From the NCBI GenBank assembly GCA_963643985.1, contig CAVINP010000005.1, forward strand, positions 1 through 49,688: DNA of 49,688 nt, in the 5' to 3' direction. This DNA is from SFTH01 sp963643985 (GTDB lineage: Bacteria > Bacillota > Clostridia > Christensenellales > Aristaeellaceae). Made by a program: the position numbers and the translations under genes. Shown in pieces: positions 28,801-43,800 of this stretch (the stretch's first letter is position 1; each line of letters begins with the position of its first letter). The notes below the pieces were generated by a model. That model did not search any database, had not been told where the DNA came from, and saw only the letters and a program-made list of their open reading frames with translations.

Positions 28801-31800
28801 GCAGGTGCGGAAGTGAACGCTGCAGCGGACATCAATGTGCTGGGCAGTGATACACTTTCCGTCAACATGATTGCCGGTTCGCTGGGCATCGGCGGCAGCG
28901 CGGGCGTGGGCGCAGGCATCTCCTTTGGCCTGCTCTCCTCTCAGGTCAGCGCAACGGTCGGCGATAATGCGAAGCTCTCCGCGGGCAAAGATGTGAATGT
29001 GAAGGCCGTGAGCGGCGGCGCTGACGGTTCTTCCGCGAACGACAAGCTCGGCAGTGAAGCCAAGGAAATCAACGACAAGGCCGACGAGAAGGCAGGGGAC
29101 AGCGCAAAGGCCTCCGCCATCCGCATGATCGGCGTGGTGGCCGCGGGTGGCGGCGCTGCAGGCGTCGGCGTGAGCGCAGGTGTGCTGGTGGTGAACGGCC
29201 TGGCTCAGGCGGTTCTCTCCGGCGATGTACTCACTGCAGAAAACGTCAATGTCCGCGCGGAAATGAACTTCAGACAGGTGTTGACCACCGTCGTGAGTGT
29301 GGCAGTGGGCGGCACGGCCGGCATCGGCGTCAGCGCAGGTGCAACCTATTTTGAGGGAAAGGTACTCTCTGCCATCGACGGCGCAGCCAGGATCGGCACC
29401 GGGGACAACCCCGTCGATAACGTCAATGTGACAAGCGGCGGCGAAACCACAGCGATCGCCGTGGCTGCGGGCGTCGCAGGCGGTACGGTCGGTGTTGCAG
29501 TCAACATGGCACTGGCCATCAACAAACTGGATATCGATACCTTCATCGGCAAGGGCGCAACCGTCTGTGCAAGCGGCGATGTTGCGGTCAGGTCCGACTT
29601 TGAAACCACGTCTCAGGCATTCCTCGTATCCGGTGCCGCAGGGGCTACCGCCGTGGGCGTGTCCGTGGTGGTGAACCTGTCCAACGCCGACAGCCGCACC
29701 TACATCGGCACAGTACCCGGCAAGATTGCAAACGGCATCTCCGGTTCGGTCAATGCCGGAAACGTGGCGGTTGAGGGCAAACTCAAGGCCAACATTGACA
29801 TGACCGCGCTGGGCCTCTCTGTGGGCGCAGTGGCCGTCAACGGCCTGGTGGCCATCGGCATCAACAAGGCAGCGAACATTGCCGCAATCAGCGCGGCAAA
29901 CATCAGCGCAAGCGACAAACTGAGTGTGGCCGCCAATCTGGCGGGTGATACAAAGGTCTACGCGACGAGTGTCGTCGGCGGCGCAGTGGCCGTGGGCGCG
30001 ACCGTGGCACTGGCCTATCACAAGAGCGTAAACGAGGCCTGCATCGATCTGACGGACGCACAGGTCGATGCGGGAAGCATCGAACTGAACGCAGGCAGCG
30101 AAAGCGATCCCTACAGATCTACGGCACAGACGCTGGTCGTGACCGGCTCTGCGGGTTCCGTCGCCGTGGCACTTAACTTCGGTGTTGCCATCAATGCTTC
30201 CGAAAACAGTGCACGCATCGTCGGCGACGGCGGCACGCTCAATACGCAGGGTGACCTGAACATGCTCGCCTTCGGCAACACCGAGGCCTACAGCGTCGTT
30301 GCCAATGCGGGTGTGGGTGGCATTTCCGCCAACGTATCGATGGCACTGGCTACGATCAAGTCTGTCCAGAAGGCTCAGATCGAAGCAGTGTCCGAAATTA
30401 AGGTCGGCGGCGCACTCGATGTGGCGTCCTACCAGAATGTCCTGAAGGACAGCACCAACGGCTACAAGCGCCGCAGCATCTCCGTATCCGTCAACAGGGA
30501 AGGCATCCCGTCGCTGAGCTTTGGCACGATGGCAGAGGCCTACATCTTCTCTGCATCGGCCGGCATGCTCTCGCTCAGTGCCAACGCAGCAACCGCCATC
30601 GCCAACGCGACGGGCATTGCGGACGTGAATGCATCCACTCTGACGGTCGGCGGCAACATGAGTGTGCGCAGCTACGGCGACTCCCATGCCGTGGCCAAGG
30701 TTGACAAACTCACCGTCACTGCACTCTCCGTTGGCCTCATGGCAGGCTATGCCTACGCCTCCGGTGATTATGAGGCGACGGTTTCGACCGGCAATGAGAT
30801 CAGGGTCAACGGCGGAACGCTTGAGATCGAAGCAAAATACATTGCCGATGCGGCGGCCAATATGACCCCCGCTTTCGGCGGCGTGAGCGTATCTCTCGGC
30901 GATGTCGGCATCAACTTCTCCTTTGCACAGGTCAGGACGATTGCCCGCGCAGGCATTTCCGGAACGGGGAAGGTCAGCGCAAACAACGTAAATGTCTATG
31001 CACAGGGCAAGATCACGGCTACAGCAGAGGTCGGTACGCCGCAGCTCAAGGTCGGCGCTGTGACCATAGCGCTCTCGAGCAGCGTGGCCACGCTCAGCGC
31101 GGACCAGCAGGCGGCGATCAAGGGCGTTCGGATGAATGCCGGCAGCGTTTCCGTCAGCTCCGACATGAACGACGGCAGCGAATTTACCGACAAGAAGAAG
31201 GGCGCAAACGCCTACATCGGCGCAACCGGCGGCGGCCCCGGCGTATCGCTCAGCATGGCCAATGTCGGCGTAAACGTTGCAGTGGCGATCGCCAATGCCA
31301 AGAACATCGCCTCCGTCGAGGATGGCGCAAACGTCGGCTCCTCCGACAACTACGGCAACCTGAACGTCATCGCCCGCGGCACTGCCTTTGCAACCGCGGA
31401 CGTGGCCAAGCCGGACGTGAGCGTATCTCTCGCATCCGTCACCGTAAACGTGCTGATCGCCAAGGTCAAGAGCAGTTTCAATGCGACCGTCAACGGCGGT
31501 GAGATGTACCTGCAGAATCTGAATGTCAAGAGCCTGCCCACGACCGAGGCCAGAGCCTATACGGCATCGTCTTCCTACGGTGTCTCGGCATCCCTCGCCA
31601 AGGCCGACACGAACGTTGCCATTGCCACCAACGATGCACAGTCTGTTGCGGCGGTGACGGGCGGCAGGTATCACATCAAAAACAGCAGCAACGCGGATGC
31701 CGTGAACGTAGCGGCCGAAACGGATGCAAACGCCATGGCCGGCGTGCGCAACGGCGCGGTGGACGCATCTGCCGTGAAGCTGGCCGTGAACATTGTCGAG

Positions 31801-34800
31801 GCAGCGCTTGCAGGCACGAACGAAGCTTTTATCAAAAATGCGCAGCTGATCTTCGAAGAGAAGGGGCGCGTCAATGTCAGCAGCCGCTACAACCTGTCCT
31901 CCGACGGCAGCACCGTCACAGGCAAGGCAAATGCGGTCATTGCGAGCGCCATGGTTTCGGCAAGCCTGTTCAGCGCCAGTTCGCACACGGCCAAGGCCAA
32001 CAGCAACGGCACATCCCGCGCGTACATCAGCAATACCGGTATCGAGAATGCCGAGAAACTGAACGTCACCACGACAGGCGCTTCCGTTGCACTCCCCGAA
32101 CAGGGCAACGCCGCCGTGTCGGTTACCGGCGTCGGCGCGGGTCTGGTGCTCCTCTACGCCAATGCCGACGGTACGTTTGAGGCGTACATCGACACGGGTG
32201 ATGCAACGGTGCAGGCCGATGCAGTTGACGTGAACGTGCGTCACGAAGCCAAGGCAGATGCCGTGCTGACCACGCCCAAGAACGGCGTCAGCGCCAGCCT
32301 TGCTTCCTTTGAGACCAACATTGCCCGGGCAAACGTCGGCCTCAATGTCATGGCTGCCATACTGGGCAACGGCACGATCTCCTGCTCCGGCACACTTAAC
32401 GTCATGGCTAACGGCAACGCAGCGGCCAAGGCTGCGGTGACCAAGCCGAGCGTTTCCGTCAGCGGCGTGACGGTTGCTGCGAATGTGCTCACATCCGGAC
32501 TCAGCGGAACGCAGAGTGCTTATACCGATGTCAGAAACCTCTATGCGAAGGACGTCAACATTACTGCCAATTATAATGCAGGAAAGTCTCGTAGCAATGC
32601 GGCATCCCGGGCCATTCTGGGCGACACGGCGGTAAGCGTGTCTCTGGCCAACGCGCAGGTGCACGTGCTTACCGCAAGGGATGCATCCATTGTCGAGGCA
32701 CGCTTCGGCATCAGCGGAAACGCAGAGACCGGCAATGTGAATGTGCTGGCCAACGGCACAACCACCGCAAAGGCGGGTCTTGAAGTGGCCTCCGGTTCGG
32801 TGAGCGTATCGCTGGCGGGTGTTGGCGTTGTCAAGACCTATGCCAAGGCCAGTGCTTCCTTCAATGCAAGCGCCAACATATCAGAGGGTGCGAGCGCAAC
32901 CACCGGTGACCTGAATGTGAAGGCCACCTACACGGCAGACTCCTACGCCTCCGTTGCGCAGCCTGCAGGCGGCGTATCGGGTGTCAGTGCCAATACGAAT
33001 ATCGCAGAGGCCAATGTCGCCCCCGTTAGCGGCAGATACTCCGGCTTTGCCGGCATCTCCGGCACGGGCACCCTTCAGGTGAAGGGCAATGTGAACGTAC
33101 AGGCACTGGCCACCGCCAATGCACTCTCTGAAATCCCGTCCTCGAAGATCTCCATCAGCGGAGTATCCGTCGCAGTCAATGTGGCGACCGCCAACATGAA
33201 GCTCGACCAGCAGGCCGACATAGGCGGCGTGACGCTCACGGCAACCGGCAAGGTCAACGTGGAAACGAAGCTGAATGCGGCAAGCGCACGGGCCACCACC
33301 GGTTCTGCCGGCGGCACCAGCCTGTCTCTGGTGGGCGCGGATGTCAACGAAGCCTACGCCAACGAGAGCGCACGCAGCGCTGCGGCGATCAGCAGCGGCA
33401 ACATCACGGCCGGTGGGGCAGTGACCGTCCTCTCTGACATCGTATCGCAGGCGAAAGCGGATGCCAAGAACGCCATGAGCATCGGCCTTGCCTCCTTCGG
33501 CGGCCTGTATGCCAAGGCAACCACGAGCGACAACAGCAGCGCCACGGTCAAGGGCGCAAACATTCACGCGGCATCTGCCGACATCCGTGCAAATGCCGAT
33601 ACCAACGCAGAGGCCAGCAGTGACTCGCCGGGTGGCGCATCTCTCGTCAGCGGCTCCAGCGGAACGATGGATGCCTACGTTGGCACTTCCGGCAACAGGC
33701 AGACGGCAGTGGTGACTGTCAGCGACAACGCGCACATCACCACGACCGGCAGCATCAGCATTGCAGCTGCCAATACCGCCACCGCCAACACGGCCATGAA
33801 CTCCGGTACGACGATTGCGGGCATCTCGGTTTCCAAGAACAATCTCGTGACCAACAGCTACATGGACACGCGCGTGACCATCGGCCCGGGCGCAGTCCTG
33901 CGCACGACGAAGACGGGCGGCGGTGTCACGCTCAAGGCTTCTGACAAGTTCAATGCGCACGAGAATGCCAGCAGCAAGACGATCGCAGTCGGCAGCGTGG
34001 CGCAGCCTGTGGCTCAGAACAATGTCGATCAGAATGTCGTCATTGGTATCTACGGCAGAATCGTTGCAATGGGCAACATCAGTTCTGAGGCTTCGTCCGA
34101 CGCAAATGTGACATCTGTTCTGGATGTCGACGCAATCGGCATCTTCGGCAAGGGGACGGTCAAGGCATTCAACTACCTCAACCGCAACGTTCAGACCATC
34201 GCCGCAAGCGGTTCGGAAATCAGGTCGAACTTCGGCGATATCGAAATCGGCTCGTACTCCGGTCGCGAGGATTATATTTCCGCCACCACCGAGGGCAAGT
34301 CGATCGGCCTGGTCGGCATCAGCAACGGCTACTCCCTGAGCAGCCTGATTGCCAAGGTCGGCGTGGATATCCGGCGTGGCTCTGAAATCGACGGCACGCA
34401 GGGCACGGTTACGATTGCCGGCTACGGCGGCAGCAAATCCATCTCTGCCGAGACGGACTTCTCCGGCGGCGGACTTTCGGCCAGCAACAAGGTTGAGTCC
34501 GAGGTCCACTTCGGTGACAGCGGCAATTCGAGCATGTCCCGGGTGGAGATCGGCGTTTCCGGCAGCGGTGCGGATACCGTCATCCGCGGTGGCAACGTCA
34601 ACATCCTCTCCCGCATCTATCGTCTGAATGCGGCGGCCGATGCCGTCAGCAAGACGGCCGGTGCACACGCCGTGGCAAAGGCCTACAGCGATGTGTACTT
34701 CAACTTCGATGCTTCCGTGAACGTCGATCATGCCGACATTCAGGCCTACGACGACCTGAAGGTACAGTGCGATCCCACACCCGTCGTATCCTCCAACAAC

Positions 34801-37800
34801 GCCACCGGTGCGGAGGCCTTCGCAAAGATCACGGCCTTCATCGGCAAGGTTGTTGCCGATACCGAGGTGCAGGGCCGCGTCACTTCCAACCTGAGCTTCA
34901 CGGACAACACCAAGGTGCGTGCCTCCGGTGCAAGCATCGTCGTGGACAACTTCGGTGGCGGTGTGGACGTGTACTCCAAGGCTGTGCGCCGTGCACTGGC
35001 CACGAAGAGCGAAAACGAAACGACGAAGGGCCTGAGCGTCACGCGTTCGAACTCGTTCGGCAGAGCGCAGTTCACCATCGGTGACTCGGCAGCCGGTATT
35101 GCCGTGAGCATTGATACAAACGGCAAGGTGTACTTCATCGGTGCAAACGGTTCGGCGTCCCGGTCGGACGGCAAGATCCGCATTTCCAAACTGCAGAACA
35201 ACGGCAGCGGTACGCTGAACTTCTGGATTACCGGCAGTGACAGCATCAAAAACATCACGGTCTACGGCATCCGCCATGTCCAGGACGTGACCATCAAAAA
35301 CTTCAGCGACTATGAACTGGTTGTGGGCGACATCGACGTATTCAACGAGGCCTACAGTGCTCCCGTTGTCAAGGTCAACGGCCGTTCGATGGGCAGCGGC
35401 AACTTCAGCGACAACCGCGGTGTCAGCGCAAAGGAGACGCCCGAAGTTTCGATCATCAGCTACACCGGTGCGGACATTGAAATTGCAGGCCTGATCTCCA
35501 ACGAAAACGGCAGCGTCACCATTGAATGGAAGGATTACGAGGAAGCCGGCAACAATGTCAGCGGCAACCTCACCACCCAAATGGTGGCTTACGGCGGCGG
35601 CAGCGTGCTGGTTGCTCCGATCTGGGCACACAAGCTCACGGTCTCTGCGGCTGACAATCTGGGCACAAGCGAGGACGACAGGGTACAGGCCTACCTCAAT
35701 GTCTATAACGGCGAAAAGCCCGTCGTCATCATCGATGCACAAAACGATATCTACCTGAATCTGACGCTAGCAGAGATCACTGTGGCAACGCAACTGCCTG
35801 ACAAGGTTTCCGAGGCGAGCATAGACACGGGCATGCTGCTCAAGAATGTCTTGGCAGATGGTCTGGTCAACATGAAGCTGGACGACCCGATCCGCCTCTG
35901 CTACAAGGCGAACGGCGAGAGCTTCTCTGCCTCCGTACTGGGCGGTGTGCAGTTCACCGAGGACAGCGTCAAGCTGAGCGGCGATGCGACAATTACGCTC
36001 GAAGCCCTGGGCCGCTACCTGAAGTCGGCTTCCACGGCCTATGCGGATAACGGCACGAGCGTTGAGCAGGTCGAGGTCAAGACCTATGTGCTGCCCAACG
36101 AAGTCGAGATCGTGCTGCATGACGGCAAGATCAATGAAGTCATTATTCCCGACGGCGTGGACTTCAGCGTGGACGAATACCGGCTGACCGGCGACATCCT
36201 CAGCATGGAGAACGGCAGGGTCACGCTCAACATTCAGACAGGTGAACTCAGAGTCAGCGATGACTATGTCGGTTCCTTCATCATGAACGTGAAGCACACC
36301 TCCGACGGCTGGATGCTCGACGGCAATCTCTATCACCTGACCGCCTACGAGACCATGCAGGGGACGGAGACCATCGAAAGCAAATTCTGGAAGACTCAAG
36401 GCAAGTACAACTACTATCTGGTCAAGGCTTACACCGCGGACGAGCTCTTTGACGCCGACGGCAAGTATTATGTCATCCGCATGCAGCTCAAGGACGGCAA
36501 GGAAACCCTGAAGGACGTCTACGAAGCCAAGCACAAGGACAAGGACAACTGGTCGGCCTCATTCAGCGCAGCCGGTTCCCAGACGAAGAGCTGGAACATC
36601 AACGGCGCAACACTGACGATGACCTTCAGCTACGACGGCAGCAATGTCGCAAGTTCCCTGAGCATCAACGGCACAGGCTATGCCGTGCAGAACAACCGCC
36701 CCGTGGGCATCGATGATGCTCTGGCTCTGACGCTCGAGGGCGTACTGCTGAGCATCAGTACCTCCTCCGCAAGCGGATCCGTCACGCTCAAGCGTATCGA
36801 CCTGGATGAGCAGGTGGAGCGCGAACAGTGGTCGGAGAGCTACACCGATGAGGTGACCGAAGAAGTCGTTTCGATGAACCACACGGGCTACAAGCTCGAT
36901 GACAACGTCAATGTGATACTGTACACGAGCATGCTCTATGTGCCGACGCAGGATACCGCGACCACGTACGAGATCGTTGCTCAGTCCGGCGAGGCCTTCT
37001 TTGAGGAAAATAATACGCCTTCCGTCGGCGAGATCGAACTGGGCGCAGGCTCGGTCATCACGCTCAAGAGTGAGGATGGCATCTACTTCCTGAAGGACGG
37101 TTTGCAGGTCAGCGACGCAGGCATGATGCAGATGACGGCCAACGGCCACACGCTGCTCTTCAACCTGCTTGACGACAGCCTCGAATACAAAACCGTCAAC
37201 GCGGGCAAAACGCAATTTACAATTTCAAGCGATGCAGACGGTAAGCTCGAAAAGGTGACGATCTGCGAAGGTGAAGCGGTCTATCTGGAGCGCATCACCG
37301 ACGATCTGGCCAAGGTTGTGAGTGCAGGAGAGGATCAGGTCACGTACAAGGCACTTCGAAACGGCAACCGGGTTGATTGCACGGCCGAAACGGGCGCGGA
37401 CGGCCGGCTGATCATGCTCGGCGATACGACGGTTCTCGGCCTGCGCACGGTGGGCGAAGTGACCTATTACGACATCTACGAAAACGGCATTCTCAGGTTC
37501 ATCCTCGGAACGGACGGTTCCTTTGCAAACGCTCAGCCGGTGGAGGATGCCGTGGCTTATGTCAAGACACAGCAGAACGAGGACAAGCCGGAATTCTGGA
37601 TTGACAAGCTCACCTCCGGCAGCGATATGCTGCTGTACGTCAACGGTTCAAACACGAGGCTGCTCGATGCCAACGACGACGGCACAAGCGATGAGACCGG
37701 CAACCTGACCGTCGGCGGCAACCTGATTGTCCATACGGAAAGCTCGAGTGGCTTCGGCACCACTGAGGATCCGCTGGAGATGGATATCACCGGCACGATC

Positions 37801-40800
37801 ATGATCAACAATGACAGCCATGACCCCGACGAGCAGACGATCGTCAAGACCGACATGTACTACAACGTTGCTGCCGGCAACAGCTACCAGATGGGCTACA
37901 TCGTGGTGGACGGCGTAACGCTGAAGATTGTCGGCAACGGTACGGTGCTCGGTAAGACGGTCAACGTCATCAACGGCGGCAAGCTGATCATCGACATCCT
38001 GGGTGACTTTAAAATGGACGGAGAGATCGTTGTCGAAGACGGCGAAATGAATGCCGTCGTCGGCGGTATCGTCAACATCGGTGACGTGCTGACCGGCAAG
38101 GTTATCACGAAGGCTGCAGGCGAGGCGGTTGAAGCCGACAAGATCTATTACAGCCGCACGGGGCTTGGCGTCAAGGACTGCTACGACTATACCCGCGTCA
38201 AGGATCCGAAGGATGAACAGAAGCTGTACAGCCTGGAAGGCAAGGGCATGTTCAGCCTGAAGACGACTGAAACCGAAATCGTGGTGGATGACATCTACGG
38301 CGACGGCGGCGTGGCACTCGAGAGCGTCAAGCAGTACATCACCATCGATGAGATGCTAACCGGCAGTGACAGCTCGCTGACGGCTGCAGGGGACGTGACG
38401 ATCAACCGTGACGCAATCCTCTCCGGCGGCACAAACAGCATCACTGCGGGCGGCAGCATCCGTAACGCGGATTCCGACATTGAAGCGCATCCGCAGTTCA
38501 TCATCGAAGACGCAAAGCTTGACATGACGGCCGGCAAGGACATCTGCATCTCGCATCTGTTGCAGCAGACTTCCGCAGCCACCATGAAGGCCACCACGGG
38601 CAGCATCACAAGCAAGACCTGGTACATCCTGGGCAGCAGGCTCAAGGCCGAAGCCGAGACCGGCATTGAAGTCATTAACATGGCCGACAAGGCCGAAACG
38701 CCTGCCGTGCAGATCTATCATTCCAACGATGATCTGACGAACGCACACACCGGCGAGAGCGGCAACCTGGGCGTGTATCTGACCGTCAACAACGGCGACC
38801 TGACATTCCGCACGGGCGATGCCGGCGGCAATGCCGACAATTCGGCGGACATTCTCGCTGTGGCAAGCACGATCGATATGGACGTGAACGGTTCCGTGAA
38901 TATTTCGGAGATGCGTGTCAATACCGATGAAGGTGATCACGGCGACACCGTTGAGAGCGGAAAGATTTACAGAAACAACACGGCTATGACGGGCGGGATC
39001 GCGCAGAGCAAACGCGCGTACGGCTCGGAAATCAACATCAAGGCCGTGAACGGCAGTGTGCCGGTGGGCAACTGGACGATCGCGGGCGCACGCCTTGCGG
39101 ACGGCAGCCTGAATGCGGGCATCGGCCGGAGCAGCATTAACGTGACGGCGCTCGGCGATATCGCTCTGGACTACAACCTGCTTGGCATCGATGAAGCACA
39201 GCGCATCGCCGCGCAGGAACTGACCGTCACGGACGGCAGCCGCGTGACGCTGACCTCCACCGAAGGCGCCGTGACATTCACCCGTGACGCCGACAATACC
39301 GACACTGCAGACTTTGTCATACTGGGCGACGAGGCGAGCAGCACACGCTCTGAACTGACGGTTTACAGCGGCAAGGATCTTGAGATCTCCGCCGTCGAGA
39401 GCACGTATGCGGACATTGCGCTCCGCTCGACGGCAGCGGATGTGCACTTTGACCGTATCAGTGCCGTGAAGACGAACCTGACGATCGAGGCAGCAAACGA
39501 CATACTGTCGCGCCACGACAGGCACAACATGATCAGCTTCAACGATGCCTCCGGCCGCATAGACGTGCAGCATCCCGAGGAGAATGCCTCGCTGACACTG
39601 AGCGCAGGCGGCGACATCGGACAGAGCGACCGCTGGCTGTACGTCAACGTGCCGGAAGAAATCACCGTGCGCATCGATCGGGTGACTGACCTGTTCATGG
39701 ACGGAAGCGAACGCGTGGACGATGAGACGCAGCGCAGGATAACCTACGAGTACCTCATCGAAAACGGTTATGATGCCGTGCAGGCTGCAGGTGCACTGCT
39801 GGGCGGCGACTATGCGGGCTATGCGGACGAGCGTTTCTACAACGTGCTCCTGTCCGAACTGGATGCCTCCACGCTGGCTCAGTGGCTGCTGGATCGCGGC
39901 AGCGAGGTGTATGCCAGGAGCACGAAGCCCTATGTGTGGCAAAACATGACCGATGTGGATCTGAGTGACTACATCCGCGCCATGGTGACGGACGATCAGG
40001 GCAATATCAGCGACGAGAGCATCGCAGCCGTGTTCGGCAGCGAATTTGTAGCAGCCGCCAATGCCGAGAGTGCCAACGCCGAGAGCAGCTACTATCAGAA
40101 ATCCGTACTTGAGATTCTGACGGACGCAGTGCTTAACGGCAACGAAAATGTACCCGAGGCGGATGCAGGCATCGTCTACAACAAACTCTATGCGGACGGC
40201 GAGATTGCCTATACCTATGACCTTGCGGGCAACGCAGTCAAGGAAGGCACGCTGCAGGATCTGATCAACTTCCTGATCAACAACAGCAGCGATGAATACC
40301 GCGCGGCAATCACGAACGCCGCCAGGCAGACGGCCATTGCAACCGACGAAGAAGAACTGAATCGGCTCAATACCGAAAAGGCCGAGCTCGAAGCCAGGCG
40401 CGATGCAGCCCGGGCCGAGGTTGAGGCGCTGCTGAGTGCACGTGATACCGCAAGGGCCAACGTGCGCAGCCTCGAAGGACAGCTGGCAGACGAGCAGGCA
40501 CGCCTTGACAATCTGACGGCGCAGAGCGCAGCTCAGAAGGATATCAAGGCACAGCAGAAGATCGTTGATACCGTCAATGAACAGCTGACGCTGGCTAAAG
40601 AAACGCTGACCGGGACCGAAACTCAGCTCGCAGCCAGGCGCAGCGAGGCAATCGAGGCTCAGACGCAGATTGATGGCATGCTGGTCGAGATCGCACAGCG
40701 CAGCGCAGCCTATGTCGGCTATGACCGCATAAACGGCAGCAGGAGCGAGGCGGATGTCCTCTCGAAGACCGGGGAAGCCGAAAAGGCAGTGCAGAGCGGC

Positions 40801-43800
40801 ACTACAGGCGATGCACTGACCGCACTCGAGGCAGCGCTGGCAGCAGCCAATGCCGAAACCAACTACAATGAGGCATCGCTCAGCCGTGCAAACGCACGCG
40901 GCAAGCTGCTCAAGGAACTGTCCGAGACGATTCCGCCGCGTGCCAAGGCAGAGCTTGACGCGGCTGAAGCAGCGCTCACCGCTGCGGAGAAGGCCTACAG
41001 CGACAAGCAGCCTGCCGGGACCCAAGCTCTGATCGCCTTTGAGAATGCAGAAGCAGCGCTGAAGCTCTGCAAGGCAGGAACGGCAGAATATGAGGCTGCT
41101 CTGACCGAGTACAACAGTGCCAAGGAAGCACTCGATGTCTGTGAACAGGATCTGAGCGCAGCCGAAGCGGTCATCAGCGGATGTCAGACGGATCTGGTCG
41201 AGGCCCAGTCAAATTACGACCGCGCCCTGAACGCCAGGCAGAATGCTACCGCCTACGCTTACGGCATGGCCAACAGCTACATCGACTACGATGCACGCGA
41301 CCTGACCGTATCCATGGGCAATGCGAACGGCGAAGTGTACATCTGTAACGAGGGCCATATTGACCTGAGCGTGGATAACGGAGATGTCACGATCGGCAAT
41401 ATCTTCTCCGAACGCGGCGATATATCCGTGACGGCCAAGGGCGGTTCGATCCTGGGTGCAGCCCTCGATGACACGAACGCCAACTACGCAAACCAGGAAA
41501 GCACGTACATCAACGACGGCGACAAGATCGCGCACATCAACGGCAGGGTGATCACCCTCTCCGCCATGGCGGATATCGGCAGCGCGACTCAGGACCTGAT
41601 CATTGAAGAACGTGCCAACCGAATCGACAAGATCGCCAATGCAACCGATGTCATCCACACCGGCAGAAAGCCGGGCAGTGCCAACGCCAACACCGAGCTC
41701 GGTTCCGTTGTGGGCATCGAGACGGCACAGCGCTACGAGGAACTGCTCACGCCGGAAGGCAACTGGCTGGATGAAGCCTACACCGTGGTGCCCGTGACGC
41801 TCATTGATGCAAACGGCACGCGCGTGGCGGCTGAGATGACGCTCAAGGATCTGAGAAGTGCCTACGCTCTCTCGAGCGTAGACGACGAGACGATCTACGT
41901 CACCTTCGGCGCATTCGACGAAACCGATACGCAGGTAGGATCGGCCATGACCGTGGCGCTGCGCTACGATTTCCTGCACACCTATGACAGCGCGACAGGT
42001 ACGAAGCTTTGTGCCGAAGCCAGGGAAGGCAGTATCTATCTGACGGAACTGACCGGCGAAATCGGCGTGGGCGAGATCCTCGCAGCAGGCGATGCCACCA
42101 TCACCGGTGAAATTGCCTCCACAGATGAGGAACGCACGACCGTGGCCGTCGGCGGTACGCTGACCGTGAATGCCCAAGGCAGTGTCAGGCTCAATGCTGA
42201 GGGAGATCTCACGCTGCAGTTGAACACGGATGAGAACCACGTGGATGTGACTACGCTGGGCGAAGGTGATATCACCATCAACAGCGACAGCGACAAGACC
42301 CTAACCGGCACAGCCATCTCCGGCGGCAGCGTCAACCTGAGCAACGGCGGCGACATCGGCGAGAGTGCCGAGGAAACGTTCATCGTTGCCAGCGATGCAG
42401 CGAATGGAGGCAAGGTTTCGCTCTTTGGCGGCAACATCAATGTCAGCCAGAGTGAGGGCGATATGCGCTTGGGCGAGATCGATTCAGACGGTAACCTCAA
42501 TCTGGATGTTGCCGGCAGCGTGATCGACACCAATGCAAATGACCTCAACAGCGCGATCGACCGCGTCAAGCAGGCCGAGAAGGCAGAAACCGATGCAAGG
42601 CGTGCCTACGAAGAAGCGGCAGACAAGCTGAATCTGCTCAACTACGCCGATCAGTTTGAAAACGCCCGCACAGCCCTTGAGACCGCCAAGACCGAGGCAA
42701 AGAACGCCGAAACTGCAGCAACGCAGGCCAATGCAGCCCTTGAGACGGCAACGCAGGCCTACACCGAGCAGGTGGAAAAGAGCGGAGAAGCTTCCGAGGA
42801 AGCGCTCGAAGCTCTGCGCAGGCTCAACGAGGCACAGCAGAACGCCGATCAGGCCGCAGTTGCACTTGAGTCTGCCAACGCAGCTCTCGAAACGGCGAAG
42901 GCCGATCCGGTGAATGTGCTCGATGAAGCACTGGCAGAAATCGAAACCATGCGTGCAAACGGTGCAAGCGAGGCCGATGTAGCAAAGGCACTCGATGCGG
43001 CTGTGGCAAACTACCGCAGTTCCTACACCGACAACGCGGAGCACACCGACAGCGTGAAGCTGCGTGAACTGGAGCTTTTGCTGGCCGAGCAGAATCTGGC
43101 AGCCGCCAAGGAAGCACAGAGCAGCTTGATCGCCGAGGCACAGCAGCGACTTGAGGAAGCAACTCAGGCCTATGCGGCCAACCCGAACGATCCGCTTGCC
43201 AAGCAGGAACTTGCGGACGCACAGCAGGCACTCGAAGATGCCGAGGCCAAGGCTGAGCAGCTTGCAGACGATGTGACGGCGCTCGAAGAAGCGAAAAAGG
43301 CGGCAGAGGAAGCGCTCGAAGATGCCCGTAGCGAAACGGATGCGGCGGCGGATGACACAAATGCTGCCAAGGCGACATGGGATCAGGCAGCAGCCACCCT
43401 CGACTATGCGAAGGGCGTACTGAGTGCACAGCTGAAGGTGAACAACGCCGAAGACGACGAAACGCGTGCAGCGGCAGAGTATCTGCTCAGCGCAGAGGAT
43501 GCAAGCTACAATGCGTACCAGAACTATATTCAGAACCCGACGGCTGAAAACAAGGTTGCCTTCGATAAGGCCTGCGAGGCTGTGACGGAAGCGCAGAAGC
43601 TGCTGGATGCCGTTGAGAACGGCGATGAGGCGACACGCGAGAGCGCAGCGGATGCCATCGAGGCTCTCGGCGAGGCAGCGGACAACGCCGATTCCGAGAA
43701 GTATGCTCAGGCCTATGCCGAGGCACTTGCGGCTGCCAAGAAACTGGCAGAAGCGCAGCAGAATCGTGAGAATGCCGAGGGTGCACGCGACACGGCTCAA

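Noticed and set aside
26983..32664. Minus-strand open frame of about 1890 codons inside the giant gene, with similar ones at 24136-26616, 32881-35742 and 38356-41025
   Set aside because: Their His/Cys/Arg-rich translations are what antisense reading of Gly/Ala/Asp/Val repeat codons produces; no domains or ribosome binding sites were seen.
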